64,000 nucleotides of DNA, taken from NCBI RefSeq assembly GCF_037975245.1, contig NC_092566.1:12231501-12295500 (forward strand), given 5' to 3'. Shown piece after piece: positions 15,771 to 31,200 of the stretch. The notes under the pieces are model-generated. The model was not told the DNA's origin and made no database searches. It saw only the letters and a list, made by a program, of their open reading frames with translations. This DNA comes from Apostichopus japonicus (Eukaryota; Echinodermata; Holothuroidea; Aspidochirotida; Stichopodidae). Numbering within the stretch: the first letter of the stretch is position 1; every line of letters begins with the position of its first letter. The position numbers were made by a program, and so were the translations under genes.

Positions 15771-16498
15771 TTCGAACTAACGGTACCGCACATTCGATTT
15801 AGCGATACCAAACATTCCATTGATCGGTACCGCACATTCGATTGATCGGTACCGAACATTCGATTGATCTGTACCGCACATTCGATTGATCGGTACCGCA
15901 CATTCGATTGATCGGTATCGCACTTTCGATTGATCGATACCGCATATTTGATTGATCGATACTGCACATTCGATTGATCGGTACGGAACATTCGATTGAA
16001 CGGTACCGCACATTCGATTGATTGGTACAGAACATTCGATTGATCGATACCGCACATTCGATTGATCGGTATCGCACATTCTATAGATCGGTACCGTACA
16101 TTCGATTGATTGGTACCGCACATTCGATTGATCGGTACCGAACATTCGATTGATCTTTACCGCACAATCGATTGATCGGAACCGCATATTCGAACTAACG
16201 GTACCGCACATTCGATTTAGCGATACCGCACATTCCATTGATCGGTACCGCACATTCGATTGATCGGTACCGAACATTCGATTGATCTGTACCGCACATT
16301 CGATTGATCGGTACCGCACATTCGATTGATCGGTATCGCACTTTCGATTGATCGATACCGCATATTTGATTGATCGATACTGCACATTCGATTGATCGGT
16401 ACGGAACATTCGATTGAACGGTACCGCACATTCGATTGATTGGTACAGAACATTCGATTGATCGATACCGCACATTCGATTGATCGGTATCGCACATT
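15663..16498. repeat. 418-bp tandem duplication (19 monomers)
   Basis: The unit starts with CTATAGATCGGTACCGTAC at 15,663 and again at 16,081, exactly 19 monomers apart. The first copy is joined to the second by GGTATCGCACATT directly followed by CTATAG, while the second copy runs on into the usual TTCGATTGATCGATACC, which locates the duplication junction at about 16,080. Both copies share the GAACTAACGG variant. A GATACCAAACATTCC to GATACCGCACATTCC change near 16,225 separates them. Confidence 0.88.
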
Positions 16499-18326
16499 CG
16501 ATTGATCGATACCGCACATTCGATTCATCGGTTCCAAACATTCGATTGATCGATACCGCACATTCGATTGATCGGTATCGCACATTCGATTTAACGATAC
16601 CGCACATTCGATTCATCGGTAACGCACATTCGATTGGTCGGTACCGAACATTCGATTGATCGATACCGCATATTCGATTGATCGATACCGCACATTCGAT
16701 TGATCGATACCTCACATTCGATTGATCGGTATGGCATATTCGATTTAACGATACCGCACATTCGATTGATCGGTACCGCACATTCGATTGATCGGTACCG
16801 AACATTCGATTGATCGGTACCGCACATTCGATTGATCGATACCGCACATTCTATAGATCGGTAACGCACATTCGATTGATCGGTACGGAACATTCCATTG
16901 ATCGGTACCGAACATTCGATTGATCGATACCGCATATTCGACTGATCGATACCGCACATTCGATTGATCGGTACCGAACATTCGATTGATCTTTACGCAC
17001 ATTCGATTGATCGGTATCGCACATTCGATTAAACGATACCGCACATTCGATTGATCGGTACCGCACATTCGATTGGTCGGTAACGAACATTCGATTGATC
17101 GATACCGCATATTCGATTGATCGATACCGCATATTCGATTGATCGATACCTCACATTCGATTGATCGGTATCGCATATTCGATTGAACGATACCGCACAT
17201 TCGATTGATCGGTACCGCACATTCGATTGATCGGTACCGAACATTCCATTGATCGATACTCAACATTCCATTGATCGGTACCGCACATTCGATTTAACGA
17301 TACCAAACATTCGATTGATCGGTAGGGAACATTCGATTGAACGGTACCGCACATTCGATTCATCGGTACCACACATTCGATTCATCGGTACCGCACATTC
17401 GATTGATCGGTACCGAACATTCGATTTAACGATACCAAACATTCGATTGATCGGTACGGAACATTCATTTGATCGGTACCGAACATTCGATTGATCGATA
17501 CCGCATATTCGATTGATCGATACCGCACATTCGATTGATCGGTACGGAACATTCGATTTATCGGAACCGAACATTCCATTGATCGATACTCAACATTCCA
17601 TTGATCGGTACGGCACATTCGGTTTAACGATACCAAACATTCGATTGATCGGTAGGGAACATTCGATTGAACGGTACCGCACATTCGATTGATCGGTACG
17701 GAACATTCGATTGATAGGTACCGCACATTCGATTGATCGGTATCGCACATTCGATACATCGATACTCACATTTGATTGAACGGTACCGCACATTCGATTT
17801 AACGATACCAAACATTCGATTGATCGGTACGGAACATTCGATAGATCGGTACCAAACATTCGATTGATCGGTACCGCACACTCGATTGATCGGCAAGGCA
17901 CATTCGATTGACCGGTAACGCACATTCTATAGATCGGTACCGTACATTCGATTGATTGGTACCGCACATTCGATTGATCGGTACCGAACATTCGATTGAT
18001 CTTTACCGCACAATCGATTGATCGGAACCGCATATTCGAACTTACGGTACCGCACATTCGATTGATTGGTACAGAACATTCCATTGATCGATACCGCACA
18101 TTCGATTGATCGGTATCGCACATTCGATTGATCGATACCGCACATTCGATTCATCGGTTCCACACATTCGATTTAACGATACCGCACATTCGATTGATCG
18201 GTAACGCACATTCGGTTGGTCGGTACCGAACATTCGATTGATCGGTATCGCACTTTCGATTGATCTTTACCGCACAATCGATTGATCGGAACCGCATATT
18301 CGAACTAACGGTACCGCACATTCGAT

Positions 18327-19010
18327 TTAGCGATACCAAACATTCCATTGATCGGTACCGCACATTCGATTGATCGGTACCGAACATTCGATTGATCTGT
18401 ACCGCACATTCGATTGATCGGTACCGCACATTCGATTGATCGGTATCGCACTTTCGATTGATCGATACCGCATATTTGATTGATCGATACTGCACATTCG
18501 ATTGATCGGTACGGAACATTCGATTGAACGGTACCGCACATTCGATTGATTGGTACAGAACATTCGATTGATCGATACCGCACATTCGATTGATCGGTAT
18601 CGCACATTCGATTGATCGATACCGCACATTCGATTCATCGGTTCCACACATTCGATTGATCGATACCGCACATTCGATTGATCGGTATCGCACATTCGAT
18701 TTAACGATACCGCACATTCGATTGATCGGTAACGCACATTCGATTGGTCGGTACCGAACATTCGATTGATCGATACCGCATATTCGATTGATCGATACCG
18801 CACATTCGATTGATCGATACCTCACATTCGATTGATCGGTATCGCATATTCGATTTAACGATACCGCACATTCGATTGATCGGTACCGCACATTCGATTG
18901 ATCGGTACCGAACATTCGATTGATCGGTACCGCACATTCGATTGATCGATACCGCTCATTCTATAGATCGGTACCAAACATTCGATTGATCGGTACGGAA
19001 CATTCGATTG
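18327..19010. repeat. Third copy of the recurrent domain 1 block (offset 6,331 bp from 11,996)
   Basis: Monomer order matches 11,996 to about 12,680, including the CCGCTCATTC and GGTACCAAAC pair (near 12,625 and 18,956) that distinguishes these two from the 7.9 kb copy. That shared derived variant makes the 12.0 and 18.3 kb copies closer to each other than to the earlier one. The copy ends near a 21-bp monomer containing CGGTCCGAAC at 19,013, absent from the 12 kb copy. Confidence 0.78.
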
Positions 19011-19439
19011 ATCGGTCCGAACATTCGATTGATCGATACCGCATATTCGATTGATCGATACCGCACATTCGATTGATCGGTACCGAACATTCGATTTATC
19101 GGAACCGAACATTCCATTGATCGATACTCAACATTCCATTGATCGGTACCGCACATTCGATTTAACGATACCAAACATTCGATTGATCGGTAGGGAACAT
19201 TCGATTGAACGGTACCGCACATTCGATTCATCGGTACCACACATTCGATTGATCGGTACCGCACATTCGATTTATCGGAACCGAACATTCCATTGATCGA
19301 TACTCAACATTCCATTGATCTGTACCGCACATTCGATTGATCGATACCGCACATTCGATTGATCGGTACCGCACATTCGATTGATCGGTACCGAACATTC
19401 GATTGATCGGTACCGCACATTCGATTGATCGATACCGCT

Positions 19440-20240
19440 TATTCTATAGATCGGTACCAAACATTCGATTGATCGGTACGGAACATTCGATTGATCGGTC
19501 CGAACATTCGATTGATCGATACCGCATATTCGATTGATCGATACCGCACATTCGATTGATCGGTACCGAACATTCGATTTATCGGAACCGAACATTCCAT
19601 TGATCGATACTGAACATTCCATTGATCGGTACCGCACATTCTATTTAACGATACCAAACATTCGATTGATCGGTATCGCACTTTCGATTGATCGATACCG
19701 CATATTTGATTGATCGATACTGCACATTCGATTGATCGGTACGGAACATTCGATTGAACGGTACCGCACATTCGATTGATTGGTACAGAACATTCGATTG
19801 ATCGATACCGCACATTCGATTGATCGATACCGCACATTCGATTCATCGGTATCGCACATTCGATTCATCGATACCGCACATTCGATTCATCGGTACCGCA
19901 CATTCGATTGATCGATACCGCACATTCGATTCATCGGTGCCACACATTCGAAAGATCGATACCGCACATTCGATTGATCGGTATCGCACATTCGATTGAT
20001 CGATACCGCACATTCGATTCATCGGTACCGAACATTCGATTGATCTGTACCGCACATTCGATTGATCGGTACCGCACATTCGATTGATCGGTATCGCACT
20101 TTCGATTGATCGATACCGCATATTTGATTGATCGATACTGCACATTCGATTGATCGGTACGGAACATTCGATTGAACCGTACCGCACATTCGATTGATTG
20201 GTACAGAACATTCGATTGATCGGAACCGCACATTCGATTG
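19440..20240. repeat. Block duplicated at 22,822 to 23,620 (offset 3,383 bp), first copy
   Basis: The block carries a CGGTCCGAAC 21-mer (19,496), the CACTTTCG and CATATTTG pair, and the rare string CGGTGCCACACATTCGAAAG (19,935), all recurring 3,383 bp downstream (22,879, then 23,055 on, then 23,318). The CGGTGCC string also appears at 9,889 and 22,681. Differences between the copies include CCGCTTATTC near 19,436 against CCGCTCATTC near 22,819. Confidence 0.8.
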
Positions 20241-22821
20241 ATCGATACCGCACATTCGATTCATCGGTACCACACATTCGATTGATCGATACCGCACATT
20301 AGATTGATCGGTATCGCACATTCGATTAAACGATACCGCACATTCGATTGATCGGTACCGCACATTCGATTGGTCGGTACCGAACATTCGATTGATCGAT
20401 ACCGCATATTCGATTGATCGATACCGCACATTCGATTGATCGATACCTCACATTCGATTGATCGGTATCGCATATTCGATTGAACGATACCGCACATTCG
20501 ATTGATCGGTACCGCACATTCGATTGATCGGTACCGAACATTCCATTGATCGATACTCAACATTCCATTGATCGATACCGCACATTCGATTTAACGATAA
20601 CAAACATTCGATTGATCGTTAGGGAACATTCGATTGAACGGTACCGCACATTCGATTCATCGGTACCACACATTCGATTGATCGGTACCGCACATTCGAT
20701 TGATCGGTACCGCACATTCGATTTAACGATACCAAACATTCGATTGATCGGTAGGGAACATTCGATTGAACGGTACCGCACATTCGATCCATCGGTACCA
20801 CACATTCGATTGATCGGTACCGCACATTCGATTTAACGATACCAAACATTCGATTGATCGGTACGGAACATTCATTTGATCGGTACCGAACATTCGATTA
20901 ATCGATACCGCACATTCGATTGATCGATACCGCACATTCGATTGATCGGTACGGAACATTCGATTTATCGGAACCGAACATTCCATTGATCGATACTCAA
21001 CATTCCATTGATCGGTACGGCACATTCGGTTTAACGATACCAAACATTCGATTGATCGGTAGGGAACATTCGATTGAACGGTACCGCACATTCGATTGAT
21101 CGGTACGGAACATTCGATTGATCGGTACCGCACATTCGATTGATCGGTATCGCACATTCGATAGATCGATACTCACATTTGATTGATCGGTATCGCACAT
21201 TCGATTTAACGATACCAAACATTCGATTGATCGGTACGGAACATTCGATAGATCGGTACCGAACATTCGATTGATCGGTACCGCACATTCTATAGATCGG
21301 TACCGTACATTCGATTGATTGGTACCGCACATTCGATTGATCGGTACCGAACATTCGATTGATCTTTACCGCACAATCGATTGATCGGAACCGCATATTC
21401 GAACTTACGGTACCAAACATTCGATTTAGCGATACCAAACATTCCATTGATCGGTACCGCACATTCGATTGATCGGTACCGAACATTCGATTGATCTGTA
21501 CCGCACATTCGATTGATCGGTACCGCACATTCGATTGATCGGTATCGCACTTTCGATTGATCGATACCGCATATTTGATTGATCGATACTGCACATTCGA
21601 TTGATCGGTACGGAACATTCGATTGAACGGTACCGCACATTCGATTGATTGGTACAGAACATTCGATTGATCGATACCGCACATTCGATTGATCGGTATC
21701 GCACATTCGATTGATCGATACCGCACATTCGATTCATCGGTTCCACACATTCGATTGATCGATACCGCACATTCGATTGATCTATATCGCACATTCGATT
21801 TAACGATACCGCACATTCGATTGATCGGTAACGCACATTCGATTGGTCGGTACCGAACATTCGATTGATCGATACCGCATATTCGATTGATCGATACCGC
21901 ACATTCGATTGATCGGTACGGAACATTCGATTGATCGGTCCGAACATTCGATTGATCGATACCGCATATTCGATTGATCGATACCGCACATTCGATTGAT
22001 CGGTACCGAACATTCGATTTATCGGAACCGAACATTCCATTGATCGATACTCAACATTCCATTGATCGGTACCGCACATTCGATTTAACGATACCAAACA
22101 TTCGATTGATCGGTACCGCACATTCGATTGATCGGTACCGAACATTCGATTGATCGGTAACGCACATTCGATTGATCGATACCGCTTATTCTATAGATCG
22201 GTACCAAACATTCGATTGATCTTTACGGAACATTCGATTGATCGGTCCGAACATTCGATTGATCGATACCGCATATTCGATTGATCGATACCGCACATTC
22301 GATTGATCGGTACCGAACATTCGATTTATCGGAACCGAACATTCCATTGATCGATACTCAACATTCCATTGATCGGTACCGCACATTCGATTTAACGATA
22401 CCAACATTCGATTGATCGGTATCGCACTTTCGATTGATCGATACCGCATATTTGATTGATCGATACTGCACATTCGATTGATCGGTACGGAACATTCGAT
22501 TGAACGGTACCGCACATTCGATTGATTGGTATAGAACATTCGATTGATCGATACCGCACATTCGATTGATCGATACCGCACATTCGATTCATCGGTATCG
22601 CACATTCGATTCATCGATACCGCACATTCGATTCATCGGTACCGCACATTCGATTGATCGATACCGCACAGTCGATTCATCGGTGCCACACATTCGAAAG
22701 ATCGATACCGCACATTTGATTGATCGGTATCGCACATTCGATTGATCGATACCGCACATTCGATTCATCGGTACCGAACATTCGATTGATCGGTACCGCA
22801 CATTCGATTGATCGATACCGC

Positions 22822-23620
22822 TCATTCTATAGATCGGTACCAAACATTCGATTGATCGGTACGGAACATTCGATTGATCGGTCCGAACATTCGATTGATC
22901 GATACCGCATATTCGATTGATCGATACCGCACATTCGATTGATCGGTACGGAACATTCGATTTATCGGAACCGAACATTCCATTGATCGATACTCAACAT
23001 TCCATTGATCGGTACCGCACATTCGATTTAACGATACCAAACATTCGATTGATCGGTATCGCACTTTCGATTGATCGATACCGCATATTTGATTGATCGA
23101 TACTGCACATTCGATTGATCGGTACGGAACATTCGATTGAACGGTACCGCACATTCGATTGATTGGTACAGAACATTCGATTGATCGATACCGCACATTC
23201 GATTGATCGATACCGCACATTCGATTCATCGGTATCGCACATTCGATTCATCGATACCGCACATTCGATTCATCGGTACCGCACATTCGATTGATCGATA
23301 CCGCACATTCGATTCATCGGTGCCACACATTCGAAAGATCGATACCGCACATTCGATTCATCGGTATCGCACATTCGATTGATCGATACCGCACATTCGA
23401 TTCATCGGTACCGAACATTCGATTGATCTGTACCGCACATTCGATTGATCGGTACCGCACATTCGATTGATCGGTATCGCACTTTCGATTGATCGATACC
23501 GCATATTTGATTGATCGATACTGCACATTCGATTGATCGGTACGGAACATTCGATTGAACCGTACCGCACATTCGATTGATTGGTACAGAACATTCGATT
23601 GATCGGAACCGCACATTCGA
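22822..23620. repeat. Block duplicated from 19,440 to 20,240, second copy
   Basis: This is the downstream partner at 3,383 bp. After about 23,620 this copy has two additional monomers relative to the first, so the offset becomes 3,427 bp for the following TTAAACGATACC segment (20,333 and 23,753 regions). A change of offset by whole monomers is the footprint of slippage or unequal exchange inside a copied block. Confidence 0.75.
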
Positions 23621-24299
23621 TTGATCGATACCGCACATTCGATTGATCGGTATCGCACATTCGATTGATCGATACCGCACATTCGATTCATCGGTACCAC
23701 ACATTCGATTGATCGATACCGCACATTAGATTGATCGGTATCGCACATTCGATTAAACGATACCGCACATTCGATTGATCGGTACCGCACATTCGATTGG
23801 TCGGTACCGAACATTCGATTGATCGATACCGCATATTCGATTGATCGATACCGCACATTCGATTGATCGATACCTCACATTCGATTGATCGGTATCGCAT
23901 ATTCGATTGAACGATACCGCACATTCGATTGATCGGTACCGCACATTCGATTGATCGGTACCGAACATTCGATTGATCGATACCGCACATTCGATTGATC
24001 GGTACCGCACATTCGATTGATCGGTACCGAACATTCGATTGATCGGTACCGCACATTCTATAGATCGGTACCGCACATTCGATTGATTGGTACTGCACAT
24101 TCGATTGATCGGTACCGAACATTCGATTGATCGTTACCGAACAATTGATTGATCGGTATCGCACTTTCGATTAATCGATACCGCATATTTGATTAATCGA
24201 TACTGCACATTCGATTGATCGGTACCGCACATTCGATTGATCGGTACCGAACGTTCGATTGATCGATACCGCATATTCGATTGATCGATACCGCACATT

Positions 24300-25440
24300 C
24301 GATTGATCGGTACGGAACATTCGACTTATCGGAACCGAACATTCCATTGATCGATACGGAACATTCCATTGATCGGTACCGCACATTCGGTTTAACGATA
24401 CCAAACATTCGATTGATCGGTAGGGAACATTCGATTGAACGGTACCGCACATTCGATTGATCGGTACGGAACATTCGTTTGATCGGTACCGCACATTCGA
24501 TTGATCGGTATCGCACATTCGATAGATCGATACTCACATTCGATTGATCGGTACCGCACATTCGATTTAACGATACCAAACATTCGATTGATCGGTACGG
24601 AACATTTGATAGATCGGTACCGAACATTCGATTGATCGGTACCGCACACTCGATTGATCGGCAAGGCACATTCGATTGACCGGTAACGCACATTCTATAG
24701 ATCGGTACCGCACATTCGATTGATTGGTACCGCACATTCGATTGATCGGTACCGAACATTCGATTGATCTTTACCGCACAATCGATTGATCGGAACCGCA
24801 CATTCGAACTTACGGTACCAAACATTCGATTTAGCGATACCAAACATTCCATTGATCGGTACCGCACATTCGATTGATCGGTACCGAACATTCGATTGAT
24901 CTGTACCGCACATTCGATTGATCGGTACCGCACATTCGATTGATCGGTATCGCACATTCGATTGATCGATACCGCATATTTGATTGATCGATACCGCACA
25001 TTCGATTGATCGGTACGGAACATTCGACTTATCGGAACCGAACATTCCATTGATCGATACTCAACATTCCATTAATCGGTACCGCACATTCGGTTTAACG
25101 ATACCAAACATTCGATTGATCGGTAGGGAACATTCGATTGAACGGTACCGCACATTCGATTGATCGGTACGGAACATTCGTTTGATCGGTACCGCACATT
25201 CGATTGATCGGTATCGCACATTCGATAGATCGATACTCACATTCGATTGATCGGTACCGCACATTCGATTTAACGATACCAAACATTCGATTGATCGGTA
25301 CGGAACATTTGATAGATCGGTACCGAACATTCGATTGATCGGTACCGCACACTCGATTGATCGGCAAGGCACATTCGATTGACCGGTAACGCACACTCTA
25401 TAGATCGGTACCGCACATTCGATTGATTGGTACCGCACAT
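24300..25440. repeat. 703-bp direct duplication
   Basis: The rare variant TTCGACTTATCGG at 24,321 recurs at 25,024, TTCGGTTTAACG recurs at the same distance, and GGCAAGG lies at 24,660 and 25,363. All are 703 bp apart (32 monomers less one base). Shared unusual variants GGAACATTCGTTTGATCGG and GGAACATTTGATAGATCGG confirm copying. The second copy ends near 25,440, where the pattern switches to TTTAGCGATACC. GATACGGAAC in copy 1 corresponds to GATACTCAAC in copy 2. Confidence 0.85.
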
Positions 25441-27340
25441 TCGATTTAGCGATACCAAACATTCCATTGATCGGTACCGCACATTCGATTGATCGGTACC
25501 GAACATTCGATTGATCGATACCGCACATTCGATTGATCGGTACTGCACATTCGATTGATCGGTTTCGCACATTCGATTGATCGATACCGCATATTTGATT
25601 GATCGATACTGCACATTCGATTGATCGGTACGGAACATTCGATTGAACGCTACCGCACATTCGATTGATTGGTACAGAACATTCGATTGATCGATATCGC
25701 ACATTCGATTGATCGATACCGCACATTCGATTGATCGGTATCGCACATTCGATTGATCGATACCGCACATTCGATTCATCGGTACCACATTTTCGATTGA
25801 TCGATACCGCACATTCGATTGATCGGTATCGCACATTCGATTTAACGATAATGCACATTCGATTGATCGGTACCGCACATTCGATTGGTCGGTACCGAAC
25901 ATTCGATTGATCGATACCGCATATTCGATTGATCGATACCGCACATTCGATTGATCGGTACCGCACATTCGATTGGTCGGTACCGAACATTCGATTGATC
26001 GATACCGCATATTCGATTGATCGATACCGCACATTCGATTGATCGATACCTATCATTAGATTGATCGGTATCGCATATTCGATTTAACGATACCGCACAT
26101 TCGATTGATCGGTACCGCACATTCGATTGATCGGTACCGAACATTCGATTGATCGATACCGCATATTCGATTAATCGATACCGCACATTCGATTGATCGA
26201 TACCTCACATTCAATTGATCGGTATCGAATATTCGATTTAACGATACCGCACATTCGATTGATCGGTACCGCACATTCGATTGATCGGTACCGAACATTC
26301 GATTGATTGGTACTGCACATTCGATTGATCGGTACTGATCATTCGATTGATCGTTACCGAACAATCGATTGATCGGTATCGCACTTTCGATTGATCGATA
26401 CCGCATATTTGATTGATCGATACTGCACATTCGATTGATCGGTACCGCACATTCGATTGATCGGTACCGAACATTCGATTGATCGATACCGCATATTCGA
26501 TTGATCGATACCGCACATTCAATTGATCGATACATCACATTCGATTGATCGGTATCGAATATTCGATTTAACGATACCGCACATTCGATTGATCCATACC
26601 GCACATTCGATTGATCGGTACCGAACATTCAATTGATCGATTCCGCATATTCGATTCATCGATACCGAACATTCGATTGATCGATACCTCACATTCAATT
26701 GATCGGTATCGAATATTCGATTTAACGATACCGCACATTCGATTGATCGGTACCGCACATTCGATTGATCGGTACCGAATATTCGATTGATTGGTACCGC
26801 ACATTCGATTGATCGATACCGCACATTCTATAGATCGGTACCGCACATTCGATTGATTGGTACTGCACATTCGATTGATCGGTACCGAACATTCGATTGA
26901 TCGTTACCGAACAATCGATTGATCGGTATCGCACTTTCGATTGATCGATACCGCATATTTGATTGATCGATACTGCACATTCGATTGATCGATACCGCAC
27001 ATTCGATTGATCGGTACCGAACATTCGATTGATGGATACCGCATATTCGATTGATCGATACCGCACATTCGATTGATCGGTACGGAACATTCGATTTATC
27101 GGAACCGAACATTCCATTGATCGATACTCAACATTCCATTGATCGGTACCGCACATTCGGTTTAGCGATACCAAACATTCGATTGATCGGTAGGGAACAT
27201 TCGATTGAACGGTACCGCACATTCGATTGATCGGTACGGAACATTCGTTTGATCGGTACCGCACATTCGATTGATCGGAATCGCACATTCGATAGATCGA
27301 TACTCACATTCGATTGATCGGTACCGCACATTCGATTTAA

Positions 27341-27360
27341 CGATACCAAACTCGATTGAT
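27341..27360. repeat. 18-bp shortened monomer
   Basis: The usual GATACCAAACATTCGATTG reads GATACCAAACTCGATTG here: four bases (CATT) are missing. I saw this deletion only once in the window, so it looks private to this position and not propagated by later duplication. Confidence 0.85.
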
Positions 27361-28260
27361 CGGTACGGAACATTCGATAGATCGGTACCGAACATTCGAT
27401 TGATCGGTACCGCACACTCGATTGATCGGCAAGGCACATTCGATTGACCGGTAACGCACATTCTATAGATCGGTACCGCACATTCGACTGATTGGTACCG
27501 CACATTCGATTGATCGGTACCGAACATTCGATTGATCTTTACCGCACAATCGATTGATCGGAACCGCACATTCGAACTTACGGTACCAAACATTCGATTT
27601 AGCGATACCAAACATTCCATTGATCGGTACCGCACATTCGATTGATCTGTACCGCACAATCGATTGATCGGAACCGCACATTCGAACTTACGGTACCAAA
27701 CATTCGATTTAGCGATACCAAACATTCCAATGATCGGTACCGAACATTCGATTGATCTGTACAGCACATTCGATTGATCGGTACCGCACATTCGATTGAT
27801 CGGAATCGCACTTTCGATTGATCGATACCGCATATTTGATTGATCGATACTGCACATTCGATTGATCGGTACGGAACATTCGATTGAACGGTACCGCACA
27901 TTCGATTGATTGGTACAGAACATTCGATTGATCGATACCGCACATTCGATTGATCGATACCGCACATTCGATTCATCGGTACCACACATTCGATTGATCG
28001 ATACCGCACATTCGATTGATCGGTATCGCACATTCGATTTAACGATACCGCACATTCGATTGATCGGTACCGCACATTCGATTGGTCGGTACCGAACATT
28101 CGATTGATCGATACCGCATATTCGATTGATCGATACCGCACATTCGATTGATCGATACCTCACATTCGATTGATCGGTATCGCATATTCGATTTAACGAT
28201 ACCGCACATTCGATTGATCGGTACGGAACATTCGATTGATCGGTACGGAACATTCGATTG

Positions 28261-31200
28261 AACGGTACCGCTCATTTGATTGATCGGTACGGAACTTTCG
28301 ATTGATCGATACCGCACATTCGATTGATCGGTATCGCACATTCGATTTAACGATACCGCACATTCGATTGATCGATACCGCACATTCGATTCATCGATAC
28401 CGCACATTCGATTGATCGGTATCGCACATTCGATTTAACGATACCGCACATTCGATTCATCGGTACCACACATTCGATTGATCGATACCGCACATTCGAT
28501 TGATCGGTATCGCACATTCGATTTAACTATACCGCACATTCGATTGATCGATACCGCACATTCGATTGGTCGGTACCGAACATTCGATTGATCGGTACGG
28601 AACATTCGATTGATCGGTAACGCACATTCGATTGATCGATACCGCACATTGTATAGATCGGTACCGCACATTCGATTGATTGGTTCTGCACATTCGATTG
28701 ATCGGTACCGAACATTCGATTGATCTTTACCGAACATTCGAGTGATCGGAACCGAACATTCCATTCATCGATACTCAACATTCCATTGATCGGTACCGCA
28801 CATTCGATTTAACGATAACAAACATTTGATTGATCGGTAGGGAACATTCGATTGAACGGTACTACACATCCGATTGATCGGTACCGCACATTCGATTGAT
28901 CGGTACCGCACATTCGATTTAACGATACCAAACATTCGATTGATCGGTACGGAACATTCGATTGATCGGTACCGAACATTCGATTGATCGATACCGCATA
29001 TTCGATTGATCGATACCGCACATTCGATTGATCAGTACGGAACATTCGATTGATCGGTACCGAACATTCGAACGATCGATACCGCATATTCGATTGATCG
29101 ATACCGCACATTCGATTGATCGATACCTCACATTCGATTGATCGGTATCGCACATTCGATTTAACGATACCGCACATTCGATTGATCGGTACCGAACATT
29201 CGATTGATCGATACCGCACATTCGATTGATCGATACCGCACATTCGATTGATCGGTACGGAACATTCCATTGATCGGTACCGCACATTCGATTTAACGAT
29301 ACCAAACATTTGATTGATCGGTAGGGAACATTCGATTGAACGGTACCGCACATTCGATTCATCGGTACCACACATTCGATTGATCGGAACCGCACATTCG
29401 ATTGATCGGTATCGCACATTCGATTTAACGATACCAAACATTCGATTGATCGGTACGGAACATTCGATTGATCGGTACCGAACATTCGATTGATCGATAC
29501 CGCATATTCGATTGATCGATACCGCATATTCGATTGATCGGTACGGAACATTCGATTTATCGGAACCGAACATTCCATTGATCGATACTCAACATTAAAT
29601 TGATCGGTACCGCACATTCGGTTTAAAGATACCAAACATTCGATTGATCGGTAGGGAACATTCGATTGAACGGTACCGCACATTCGATTGATCGGTACGG
29701 AACATTCGATTGATAGGTACCGCACATTCGATTGATCGGTATCGCACATTCGATTGATAGGTACCGCACATTCGATTGATCGGTATCGCACATTCGATAG
29801 ATCGATACCGCACATTCGATTGATCGGTATCGCACATTCGATTGATTGGTACCGCACATTCGATTGATCGGTACCGAACATTCGATTGATCTTTACCGCA
29901 AAATCGATTGATCGGAACCGCACATTCGAACTTACGGTACCAAACATTCGATTTAGCGATACCAAACATTCCATTGATCGGTACCGCACATTCGATTGAT
30001 CGGTACCGAACATTCGATTGATCTGTACCGCACATTCGATTGATCGGTACCGCACATTCGATTGATCGGTATCGCACTTTCGATTGATCGATACAGCATA
30101 TTTGATTGATCGATACTGCACATTCGATTGATCGGTACGGAACATTCGATTGAACGGTACCGAACATTCGATTGATTGGTACAGAACATTCGATTGATCG
30201 ATACCGCACATTCGATTGATCGGTATCGCACATTCGATTGATCGATACCGCACATTCGATTCATCGGTTCCACACATTCGATTGATCGATACCGCACATT
30301 CGATTGATCGGTATCGCACATTCGATTTAACGATACCGCACATTCGATTCATCGGTAACGCACATTTGGTTGGTCGGTACCGAACATTCGATTGATCGAT
30401 ACCGCATATTCGATTGATCGATACCGAACATTCGATTGATCGACAGCTCACATTCGATTGATCGGTATCGCATATTCGATTTAACGATACCGCACATTCG
30501 ATTGATCGGTACCGCACATTCGATTCATCGGTACCGAACATTCGATTGATCGGTACCGCACATTCGATTGATCGATACCACACATTCTATAGATCGGTAC
30601 CGCACATTCGATTCATCGGTACGGAACATTCGATTGATCGGTACCGAACATTCGATTGATCGATACCGGATATTCGATTGATCGATACCGCACATTCGAT
30701 TGATCGGTACGGAACATTCGATTTTTCGGAACCGAACATTCCATTGATCGATACTCAACATTCCATTGATCGGTACCGCACATTCGGTTTAACGATACTA
30801 AACATTCGATTGATCGGTAGGGAACATTCGATTGAACGGTACCGCACATTCGATTGATCGGTACGGAAAATTCGATTGATAGGTACCGCACATTCGATTG
30901 ATCGGTATCGCACATTCGATAGATCGATACTCACATTCGATTGATTGGTACCGCACATTCGATTGATCGGTACCGAACATTCGATTGATCTTTACCGAAC
31001 AATCGATTGATCGGAACCGCACATTCGAACTTACGGTACCAAACATTCGATTTAGCGATACCAAACATTCCATTGATCGGTACCGCACATTCGATTGATC
31101 GGTACCGAACATTCGATTGATCTGTACCGCACATTCGATTGATCGGTACCGCACATTCGATTGATCGGTATCGCACTTTCGATTGATCGATACCGCATAT

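Larger units (their letters stand above)
1..28260. repeat. Satellite domain 1: mosaic HORs of 0.4 to 2 kb
   Basis: This region is built from re-used blocks carrying two recurrent marker strings. One is TATCGCACTTTCG followed by CGCATATTTGATTG, seen near 1, 3,012, 4,987, 6,724, 8,025, 12,113, 15,912, 16,333, 18,442, 21,543 and 23,476. The other is the GGCAAGGCAC marker at 1,954, 2,723, 3,888, 4,700, 5,931, 6,437, 11,187, 13,716, 14,618, 15,123, 15,628, 17,892, 24,660, 25,363 and 27,428. Spacing is irregular because blocks have been duplicated, truncated and shuffled. The boundary at about 28.26 kb is approximate and is my judgement of where recurring blocks become hard to follow. No gene or non-satellite insertion is visible. 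Confidence 0.75.

Noticed and set aside
15770-15785. GAACTTACGG and GAACTAACGG as possible start of non-satellite DNA
   Set aside because: Flanking sequence keeps the 22-bp period and the rest of the monomer is intact, so these are point variants.
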